Source: Candidatus Cloacimonadota bacterium
GTDB taxonomy: Bacteria > Cloacimonadota > Cloacimonadia > JGIOTU-2
Assembly (NCBI GenBank): GCA_011043895.1
Contig: DRBZ01000047.1
Span: 1 to 12,914, forward strand
Direction: 5' to 3'
Length of the DNA: 12,914 nt
The notes beneath the pieces were generated by a model. That model was not told where the DNA came from. It ran no database searches and saw only the letters and a program-made list of their open reading frames with translations. Shown in pieces: positions 7,335-12,914 of the stretch. Within the stretch, counting starts at the first letter, position 1; every line of letters begins with the position of its first letter. Both the position numbers and the translations under genes were made by a program.

Positions 7335-8527
7335 TTACCATCTTTGGTAGCACGTAGTGCTTTGTAATAGATCACATCACCAATCTTATGTGCGACTGCT
7401 TCACGTTCATCTTCGGGCAGGAAGTACGCTTCCATAGTATCAAGTTCTCTTGCTGTGCCGTCACTCTCATATTTGAAGGTCATATTCGTACCACTCTCGA
7501 GCACTTTATAAGCGTTATCGGTCCAGTTGAATCCTTCCATGCCGAGATCTGGATTAATATACATATGTGCTGCGAGACTTACACCTTTGATTCCACTCTG
7601 ATTAAGTTCATTTGCACACTTGATGAAGGTTTTTGCATCAGCTCCGTTCCCAATGTTTATTTCATAGATCGGGGAAGTACCGTCTTCTCTGATATATTCA
7701 TTTATAATATTGAGCAACATGCGGAATTGCATTGCATTCTGTGTGGAAAGGAGCATTGATATTTTTATATGCAAATTCGGAATATCTCTCCCATAATAAC
7801 ACATTGCAATAATCGTGCTCCAGCTTGGATTCAGGAAGAAATCCGCACCAGTAGCAAGTGCTGTTCTTGTTATGCCATCCAGATAGAATAGATGATTATT
7901 GTTTGCGACCTCGATACCACCGAAGTTACCAAAAAAAGTACCCTGATTTTTTAGTAGCAACGCAGAAAGCCCATTTCCAACATCAGCTCTTTCAAAGGTT
8001 ACACCAGTGAGTTTCTCCAACTCAATAAATCTGCTTTCCGGTTGTGGAATGCCAATAAGATTCGTGCTGCAAAACTTAGATGCCTTCATGATATTTTCTG
8101 ACATCATCAGGGTTGCCATAAGGTCGCCATTATACACATAATTATCTGTCAATGCAACGACTGAGATAAATTCTGATGGTACAAAGCAGGCTTCATCCGT
8201 TTCCACACTTTTTGCTATCCGCTTCATTGCGTGGTGAGTAACTTTTGCTCCCTGCCAGCCTGAAACTTGAGCAGTTGCAATTCCATAATTACTATTATAA
8301 GTAATATCATTCTCTTTTTCAAAATCTTCAACTTTAGGGAATTGTTTCACTAGCTTCTCGGCATCCTCGATCATTTCACCAAATCCTTTTTCTTTGAGAA
8401 TGCGTTTACGTGTTTCATACTTTCTCATCTCTTTGATGTTTTCGCTGATCTTCTTTGCTCCACCATGAAATTCTTTGAGAGCGTCAATCGCTTTCATTTC
8501 GTCAGATGATAATAGATTATACTTCAT
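7277..8527 (-). CDS. Unrecognised 416-aa protein, first gene of the amino-acid operon
   Basis: I do not recognise this family. The start is secure (AAGGAG seven nt before ATG 8527). The N-terminal 75 residues are charged and helical (KKISENIKEMRKYETRKRI, then EKLVKQFPKVEDF). From about residue 76 the sequence alternates short hydrophobic strands with helices, as in a (beta/alpha) barrel: YGIATAQVSGWQGAK (81-95), FISVVALTDN (120-129), GTFFGNFGG (196-204), a strand/turn GADFFLNPSWS (227-237), SPIYEINIGNGAD (285-297), and GVSLAAHMYINPD (315-327). Conserved-looking polar positions include N292, N294, H321 and D327. There is no signal peptide, membrane segment or cofactor motif that I can name. 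The stop TAG (7279-7277) is followed in the -1 frame by a Cys-rich tail. Being promoter-proximal to an aminotransferase, SDR, homoserine dehydrogenase and aldehyde dehydrogenase, it is probably an enzyme of the same pathway. Confidence 0.85.
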   Translation of the reverse strand: MKYNLLSSDEMKAIDALKEFHGGAKKISENIKEMRKYETRKRILKEKGFGEMIEDAEKLVKQFPKVEDFEKENDITYNSNYGIATAQVSGWQGAKVTHHAMKRIAKSVETDEACFVPSEFISVVALTDNYVYNGDLMATLMMSENIMKASKFCSTNLIGIPQPESRFIELEKLTGVTFERADVGNGLSALLLKNQGTFFGNFGGIEVANNNHLFYLDGITRTALATGADFFLNPSWSTIIAMCYYGRDIPNLHIKISMLLSTQNAMQFRMLLNIINEYIREDGTSPIYEINIGNGADAKTFIKCANELNQSGIKGVSLAAHMYINPDLGMEGFNWTDNAYKVLESGTNMTFKYESDGTARELDTMEAYFLPEDEREAVAHKIGDVIYYKALRATKDGKAFMKKGIKAIFGGASYRE

Positions 8528-8591
8528 AGGTACTCCTTATATATTTCATAAATAATTTAACCAGTAACTTGTATTTATTAACATCACATCT

Positions 8592-8619
8592 TTTATGATA
8601 TGTTATATAATTCCGTCAA
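8592..8619 (-). promoter_or_regulatory. Candidate promoter of the amino-acid operon
   Basis: On the minus strand, TTGACG (8619-8614) is followed after 16 nt by CATAAA (8597-8592). This predicts RNA starting about 8585, with a leader of about 58 nt before ATG 8527. It lies just beyond the tRNA terminator, where an operon promoter is expected. The -35 match is good and the -10 match is moderate. No operator-like repeat is obvious around it. Confidence 0.45.
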
Positions 8620-8683
8620 TATTTATTAGAAAATTGGATACAAACTTCTTTGATCTTTTTGGAAATTAGTAATATTACAAAAC

Positions 8684-8712
8684 AAAAAACCGCCACAATT
8701 ATGACGGTTTTT
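8684..8712 (-). terminator. Rho-independent terminator of the tRNA pair
   Basis: AAAAACCGCC (8685-8694) and GACGGTTTTT (8703-8712) pair over ten positions with one mismatch around an 8-nt loop. In the minus direction the stem is followed by TTTTTTG. It sits 7 nt after the end of tRNA-Glu and separates the tRNA transcript from the operon promoter. Because the stem is flanked by A and T runs, it could also act on plus-strand transcripts. Confidence 0.75.
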
Positions 8713-8718
8713 CACATT

Positions 8719-8793
8719 TGGTGACCCCAAGGGGAATCGAACCCCTATTGCAGGAATGAAAATCCTGAGTCCTAACCGTTAAACGATGGGGCC
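8719..8793 (-). tRNA. tRNA-Glu (anticodon TTC)
   Basis: Read on the minus strand, GGCCCCA pairs with TGGGGTC to form the acceptor stem, followed by A and an encoded CCA. The anticodon arm is CAGGA-TTTTCAT-TCCTG, placing TTC at positions 34-36, which reads Glu codons. The T arm is AGGGG-TTCGATT-CCCCT. The 75-nt length, including CCA, is usual for this tRNA. It lies 15 nt downstream of tRNA-Lys, and the two are presumably cut from one precursor. Confidence 0.96.
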
Positions 8794-8808
8794 AAGAAAA
8801 TTAAAAAC

Positions 8809-8883
8809 TGGTGAGTCAGGAAGGATTCGAACCTTCGACTCTCGCCTTAAAAGGGCGATACTCTACCACTGAGTTACTGACCC
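8809..8883 (-). tRNA. tRNA-Lys (anticodon TTT)
   Basis: On the minus strand, GGGTCAG pairs with CTGACTC (one G-T pair), followed by A and an encoded CCA. The anticodon arm is TCGCC-CTTTTAA-GGCGA, giving anticodon TTT for Lys. The T arm is GAAGG-TTCGAAT-CCTTC. The D arm contains the usual AGTGGTAGAG. It is the first gene of the tRNA pair and is divergent from alaS. Confidence 0.96.
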
Positions 8884-8892
8884 GTGAATTTG

Positions 8893-8923
8893 CAAACTTT
8901 TTGAGTGCCCTTTTCTTTGTCAA
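8893..8923 (-). promoter_or_regulatory. Candidate promoter of the tRNA-Lys/tRNA-Glu unit (Bacteroidetes-like TTTG form)
   Basis: On the minus strand, TTTGACA (-35 core at 8923-8918) is followed by AAAGTTTG ending at 8893, just before tRNA-Lys begins at 8883. No good TATAAT lies at 16-18 nt. The pair TTTG ... xAxxTTTG with 20 nt between instead matches the Bacteroidetes sigma factor consensus (TTTG/TAnnTTTG) except for its first T. The location is right for a tRNA promoter, but the element type is uncertain. Confidence 0.4.
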
Positions 8924-9010
8924 ATTTTTTGGAGCTACTTGCCCAGTCTCGATTTTCTTGACATCGCATGCAGTTCATTTTCTTTAATCCCAAAAGGAAA
9001 TCATCGATAT

Positions 9011-11617
9011 ATGTTATCCAGTTCAGACATCAGACAGAGTTTTATAGATTATTTCGTACAGAAGAAACACGAAGTGGTGCCCTCTGCACCTCTCGTTCCG
9101 ATCAACGACCCATCCCTGCTTTTTACAAACGCCGGCATGAACCAGTTCAAGGATATCTTTCTCGGAACCGGTTCACGGGATTATACACGTGCGGTGGATA
9201 GCCAAAAATGTCTCCGTGCTGGGGGTAAACACAACGACCTCGAGGAAGTAGGCAAAGATGAATACCATCATACCTTCTTTGAGATGCTTGGCAACTGGTC
9301 TTTTGGTGACTATTATAAAAAAGAAGCTATTCAGTGGGCATGGGAACTCGTCACATCCATCTGGAAGATCCCCAAAGGCAAACTCTATGCAACTGTGCAT
9401 TATGAAGATGATGAATCCTTTGAGTTATGGAAAGAAATAACAGATATTAAACCTGAACATGTGCTCAAATTTGGTGATAAAGACAACTTCTGGGAGATGG
9501 CCGATACAGGTCCGTGCGGACCTTGTTCCGAGATCCATTACGATAGAGGGATACAACATTGTTCACACAAAGATGATCCGAAACATGTCTGCGAATTAAA
9601 TGGAGATTGCGGACGTTTCGTTGAGATATGGAACCTTGTGTTCATTCAATTTAACAGACTTGAGAATGGTGAACTGATAGATCTTCCAAAAAAGCATGTG
9701 GATACTGGTGCTGGATTTGAACGCCTTGTGGCTATCCTGCAGGGAGTAGCATCCAATTACGAAACCGATCTCTTTATGCCGATTATCAAAAAAATTGAAA
9801 AGATTTCTAAAACCAAATTTGAAAATGAGAAACATGCCTTCCGTGTAATTTCAGACCATATACGAGCCCTTACCTTTGCGATCGGCGATGGTGTGATACC
9901 GTCAAATCTTGGAAGAGGATATGTGATACGAAGAATTCTGCGCAGAGCAACTCGCTTCGGTAGAACGATCAATATTCATAAGCCCTTCCTCGCAGAATTG
10001 GTCGACGCAGTGTGCGAGATTATGGGTCATCATTATCCCGAGATCATCGAAAAGAAAATGCACATAAAAATGGCGATCAATGCTGAGGAAGAACGCTTCA
10101 ATCAGACATTGGATATGGGTATTATGAAATTCAATGAGATCGTGCAGAATCTCGGCACCAGCAGTGTAATTTCCGGCAAAGATGCCTTTACATTGTATGA
10201 TACCTATGGATTTCCTCTTGATCTTACAGAACTCATGGCTGAGGAAAAAGGTCTGGAAGTCGATAAAAAGGGTTTTGAAAAAGAAATGGAAGCACAGAAA
10301 TACCGGGCAAGAAAAGATGCAAAATTCGATACTGAAAAACAGGGTATAATTAAGCTCGAAGTTCCAGCTGAACACAAGAGTACATTCGTGGGATATGAAA
10401 CCGAAACCTCTCAGGCAATGATTGAACATTTTTATGTGGATAAAGAAAATAATGCAATAATCGTGCTGGATAAAACTCCTTTCTATGCAGAATCGGGTGG
10501 ACAGGTTGCTGATACTGGAAGGATTTATAATGATGAGTTCGATGTGATGATTGAAGATGTGCAAAAACAGAATGAGGTGATTTTCCATTTTGGAACACTT
10601 AACAAGGGTAAAGTCAGTCAAGCAAAGGTCAATGCTGAAGTTGATATTCAGCGCAGAAAGAACATTGCAAGAAATCATACAGCCACACATCTGCTCCATG
10701 CTGCACTAAGGAATGTTCTCGGCACACATCTTCATCAGAAAGGATCGCTTGTTGCACCCGATCATCTGCGCTTCGACTTTACGCATTTCCATCAAGTTAC
10801 TCATGAAGAACTGAATCGGGTCGAACGCATGGTAAATGAAATGATCATCTCAAACACGCCTGTGTATCCCTATCATGATGACCTTGATGCTGCACGAAAA
10901 AAAGGTGCAATGGCGCTGTTTGGTGAGAAGTATGATAAAAAAGTCCGCGTGATCGAGATCGGTGATTCATCCCTTGAACTATGCGGAGGAATTCACTGCC
11001 AGCGAACAGGTGAGATAGGCCTTTTCAAGATACTCTCGGAGAGCTCTATCGCTGCAGGCGTACGAAGAATAGAAGCAATAACTGGTATGTATGCATACGA
11101 AAACATGAAGAAACAAGATGCCCTGCTTCATACTGTCCAGACAGTGATGCAAACATCATCCGAACATGTGATAGACAAAATTAAGAAGCTGCTGGATGAA
11201 AACAAACTCTTCAGAAAAGAACTTGAGAAATCCGAGATTGCTTCCTTAAAAGATAAAATCGAAAATTTCATCATGAATAAAACTACCATCAATGGTGTTG
11301 CTTTAGTAGGTGGAATTATCAAAGTTAAGGACAATCATCAGCTTAGAGAAATAGCTGACCTACTTAAAAACAGAATTGGATCTGGTATAGGATTACTTGC
11401 TGCCAGAATAGAGGATAAAGTATCTCTCATTTGTGTTGTCACACCTGATCTTACGAAAAGATTCCATGCAGGCAAGATCGTGAATAAAGCGGCTGAGGTT
11501 ATAGGTGGCAGAGGGGGAGGAAAACCGTATATGGCCATGGCTGGTGGTAAAGATCTTGATAAGTTACCCGAACTCTATAATACATTTCCAGAGATCATTA
11601 GAAAAATAGTGTCCTGA
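9011..11617 (+). CDS. alaS: Alanyl-tRNA synthetase
   Basis: An 868-aa class II synthetase that charges tRNA-Ala and edits Ser- and Gly-tRNA-Ala in the cytoplasm. The start is ATG 9011, giving MLSSSDIRQSF, which matches the family start; an in-frame TTG at 8939 would add 24 unrelated residues. AAGGA lies 12 nt before the ATG. The domains are an aminoacylation core (1 to about 245) with FTNAGM (38-43), the motif 2 region KCLRAGGKHNDLE (Arg69) and motif 3 DTGAGFERL (231-239); the editing domain with HTATH (His556, His560) and CGGIH (Cys658, His662); and the C-terminal C-Ala domain with GGRGGGKPYMAMAGG. A Cys/His cluster C184-H186-C194-C200 in the core may bind zinc. CGGIHC replaces the common CGGTHV. 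The lipid-kinase gene follows after 37 nt. It is transcribed away from the tRNA pair. Confidence 0.98.
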   Translation: MLSSSDIRQSFIDYFVQKKHEVVPSAPLVPINDPSLLFTNAGMNQFKDIFLGTGSRDYTRAVDSQKCLRAGGKHNDLEEVGKDEYHHTFFEMLGNWSFGDYYKKEAIQWAWELVTSIWKIPKGKLYATVHYEDDESFELWKEITDIKPEHVLKFGDKDNFWEMADTGPCGPCSEIHYDRGIQHCSHKDDPKHVCELNGDCGRFVEIWNLVFIQFNRLENGELIDLPKKHVDTGAGFERLVAILQGVASNYETDLFMPIIKKIEKISKTKFENEKHAFRVISDHIRALTFAIGDGVIPSNLGRGYVIRRILRRATRFGRTINIHKPFLAELVDAVCEIMGHHYPEIIEKKMHIKMAINAEEERFNQTLDMGIMKFNEIVQNLGTSSVISGKDAFTLYDTYGFPLDLTELMAEEKGLEVDKKGFEKEMEAQKYRARKDAKFDTEKQGIIKLEVPAEHKSTFVGYETETSQAMIEHFYVDKENNAIIVLDKTPFYAESGGQVADTGRIYNDEFDVMIEDVQKQNEVIFHFGTLNKGKVSQAKVNAEVDIQRRKNIARNHTATHLLHAALRNVLGTHLHQKGSLVAPDHLRFDFTHFHQVTHEELNRVERMVNEMIISNTPVYPYHDDLDAARKKGAMALFGEKYDKKVRVIEIGDSSLELCGGIHCQRTGEIGLFKILSESSIAAGVRRIEAITGMYAYENMKKQDALLHTVQTVMQTSSEHVIDKIKKLLDENKLFRKELEKSEIASLKDKIENFIMNKTTINGVALVGGIIKVKDNHQLREIADLLKNRIGSGIGLLAARIEDKVSLICVVTPDLTKRFHAGKIVNKAAEVIGGRGGGKPYMAMAGGKDLDKLPELYNTFPEIIRKIVS

Positions 11618-11654
11618 GTGCACTTTTGATAACCGTAAAGGGATCAATAGAAAG

Positions 11655-12542
11655 ATGTATAAGATAATTCTCAATCCCTTCGCAGGTAAGGGTAAAGCAT
11701 TCAAACAGGTAAGAAAGATCGAAGAGCTCTTCCTGAATAATAATATGCCGTATGAGTTAGTGTTGACAGACTGCTCCCGACAGGCGATCGATTTTGCCCA
11801 TGAAGCAGTGGTAAGGGGGTATGAATATATCATAGCAGCAGGTGGTGACGGCACGATAAATGAAGTGGTGAACGGCATCATGCGGTCTGGATATCCCGAA
11901 AATGTGAAACTTGGCATTATTCCAATTGGCGGTGGAAACGATTTTTCAAAGAACATCCCTTATTCAAAAAAACTCAAAGAGAATATACAGGTCATTCAAA
12001 AAGGACATACTCGTTTGGTAGATATTGGTCAGGTTGAGAACTATTATTTCATAAATACACTTGGAGTCGGTTTCGATGCGCAGGTCGCTATCTCCTATAC
12101 AAAGAATAAATGGTTGAATGGTTTCCCCGGATATCTTTATGCAGTGCTTAAAGCTTTGGTACATAAAAAAAGCTATAATGTCAAGTTAAGCATCAATGGA
12201 GATACTTTTGAGCAGAACGCACTCCTTATAAGTGTTGGTAATGGAATTTGTTGCGGTGGACAGTTCTATCTTACTCCGAATGCCTGCATCGATGATGGGG
12301 AATTTGATTTCTGCGTGGTGGATAAACTTTCTCGAAGAGAGATTATAAAATTTATTCCAAGGGGGATTAAAGGAACACATACTTCTCTTCCAGTGGTACA
12401 TATATATCGAGGAAAAATGATCACTATTACTTCTGATAATGAACTACCCTTATATCTTGATGGGGAGATACCCATTCTTGCTGACAGTCTGCATATTCAC
12501 GTGGAGTTACTTACTAAAACAATACAATTGATTGTTCCATAG
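11655..12542 (+). CDS. Diacylglycerol kinase-family lipid kinase (YegS/BmrU/DgkB-like)
   Basis: A 295-aa lipid kinase that would phosphorylate diacylglycerol or a related lipid or sphingoid alcohol with ATP at the inner face of the membrane. The signatures are the N-terminal NPFAGKGKA (7-15), the nucleotide loop GGDGT (63-67), IPIGGGNDF (89-97), GVGFDA (137-142), the CGGQFYLTPNA..DDG segment (200-215), and LDGE with catalytic Glu271. The length is usual for the soluble DgkB/YegS type, and no membrane helix is visible. AGGGA about 12 nt upstream serves ATG 11655. The 37-nt gap to alaS with no terminator suggests co-transcription. No clear terminator follows; a short GTTCC/GGAAC hairpin with TTTT lies far downstream at 12821. 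DgkB-type recycling of diacylglycerol versus another lipid substrate cannot be decided here. Confidence 0.93.
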   Translation: MYKIILNPFAGKGKAFKQVRKIEELFLNNNMPYELVLTDCSRQAIDFAHEAVVRGYEYIIAAGGDGTINEVVNGIMRSGYPENVKLGIIPIGGGNDFSKNIPYSKKLKENIQVIQKGHTRLVDIGQVENYYFINTLGVGFDAQVAISYTKNKWLNGFPGYLYAVLKALVHKKSYNVKLSINGDTFEQNALLISVGNGICCGGQFYLTPNACIDDGEFDFCVVDKLSRREIIKFIPRGIKGTHTSLPVVHIYRGKMITITSDNELPLYLDGEIPILADSLHIHVELLTKTIQLIVP

Positions 12543-12633
12543 ATAATTTTACTTCATTATCAAGTGCTTCTTGTTTAACAAGGCGAAATGGATTGGGGAT
12601 TTTCTTGATGCAGAATGAATACATATTACATCA

Positions 12634-12777
12634 TCATATAGACATAATGACCAGAATACCGAATGGATAATCATCCTCAGCAATTGTACTCAAGATACCA
12701 TATTCGGCTACAGCCAAAATCCTTTTAGACCCATCTATTCTGAGCAATCTATCCTGTCTTCTCATTTTTTTGAACAT
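12634..12777 (-). pseudogene. Broken N-terminus of a PNPOx/NimA-like FMN-binding protein gene
   Basis: A minus-strand frame with a good start (AGGAG six nt before ATG 12777) runs 47 codons to a TGA at 12636-12634. It begins MFKKMRRQDRLL, then ILAVAEYGILSTIAEDDYPFGI, the conserved opening of pyridoxamine-5'-phosphate-oxidase-like proteins of the NimA type (MRRxDR...AEYGvLat...dgyPyGvPvnYvY). In the intact family the frame continues PVxYVY. Here the last residues are LVIMSI, while the neighbouring frame reads YVY at that point, so about one base has been lost near 12645-12655. A TAA follows soon after in that frame, and no further family motif is recognisable before 12543. It is a decayed gene, intact family members being about 150 residues. 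A sequencing indel alone would not explain the missing remainder. Confidence 0.6.
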
Positions 12778-12852
12778 CTCGATCTCCTAACTAATTTTTC
12801 ATAAACACAATTTTCTATTTGTTCCAAGGATGGAACTTTTCCTCTCGTTACC

Positions 12853-12904
12853 AAGCCCCTGCTTAGTTACGCACTAATACAGAGGGGCTACCAAGCAGGG
12901 GCTT
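12853..12904. repeat. 12-bp perfect inverted repeat at the right window edge
   Basis: AAGCCCCTGCTT (12853-12864) and AAGCAGGGGCTT (12893-12904) are exact reverse complements separated by 28 nt. Each copy is embedded in the same context, TACCAAGC-xxxx-GCTTAG, so the two are nearly direct repeats with an inverted core. The spacer carries another GAGGGGCT. This looks like the edge of a repeat or mobile region continuing beyond the window. As a hairpin it lacks a T run, so it is not a standard terminator. Confidence 0.5.
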
Positions 12905-12914
12905 AGTAGCCAGA

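Noticed and set aside
8958..8988. TTGACA ... TTTAAT as an alaS promoter
   Set aside because: The spacer is 19 nt, and RNA would begin at about 8995, removing the AAGGA ribosome site. The real alaS promoter is probably further upstream, but I could not place it.
8939..9010. N-terminal extension of alaS from an upstream TTG
   Set aside because: The 24 extra residues have no counterpart in AlaRS, while MLSSSDIRQSF at 9011 matches the usual family start and has an upstream AAGGA.
9902..10699. Long open frame on the minus strand inside alaS
   Set aside because: It is fully antisense to strongly conserved AlaRS coding sequence, rich in Cys/His/Phe/Ile as expected of a shadow frame, with no ribosome site.
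12821..12840. GTTCC/GGAAC hairpin followed by TTTT as terminator for the lipid kinase gene
   Set aside because: The stem is only 5 bp and lies about 280 nt beyond the stop, past the start of the opposing gene remnant. It is too weak to call.

Overview
The window is an ordinary-looking stretch of a moderately AT-rich bacterial chromosome. Most starts are preceded by AGGAG-type ribosome binding sites, and both tRNA genes encode their 3' CCA. I think it comes from an uncultured anaerobe of the Fibrobacteres-Chlorobi-Bacteroidetes (FCB) neighbourhood, possibly Cloacimonadota-like. That guess rests on an amino-acid-catabolism-like gene set, a TTTG-type element upstream of the tRNAs, and the style of a 94-nt dispersed repeat. 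It is inference, not a demonstrated assignment.

Minus-strand half (1-8883). Positions 1-338 hold the N-terminus of a secreted protein with a CBM9/DOMON-like beta-sandwich start. A gene-free spacer (339-1055) follows, carrying a TGTCA...TGACA repeat with a 30-nt perfect palindrome. Next, in genomic order, is a 370-aa protein built of five diverged ~69-residue repeats, ending at a clear terminator (1058-1089). Upstream of it, transcribed leftward from about 8590, is a tight six-gene cluster: an unrecognised 416-aa protein, a fold-type I aminotransferase, an atypical SDR, a small cupin, a homoserine dehydrogenase without an ACT domain, and an aldehyde dehydrogenase. Gaps within the last five genes are 1-20 nt. 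The only large gap (123 nt, after the 416-aa gene) is filled by an open frame encoding a CX7CX4CX2C tail, reachable from the 416-aa gene by one -1 shift exactly at its stop codon. I read the cluster as one operon for interconversion of an amino acid or amino alcohol through an aldehyde. The substrate is not identifiable from sequence alone. No terminator separates it from the repeat protein.

Middle (8684-8883). A hairpin terminator and two minus-strand tRNAs, Glu(TTC) and Lys(TTT), separate the operon from the plus-strand genes.

Plus-strand half (9011-12542). alaS (alanyl-tRNA synthetase, 868 aa) is followed after 37 nt by a diacylglycerol-kinase-family lipid kinase. These are probably co-transcribed.

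Right end (12543-12914). A minus-strand remnant of a PNPOx/Nim-like flavoprotein gene is broken by a frameshift after 47 codons. The window closes on a 12-bp perfect inverted repeat that looks like the edge of a repeat region.

The best candidates for undescribed biology are the amino-acid operon with its unknown first gene and frameshifted Cys-rich tail, and the five-repeat protein.
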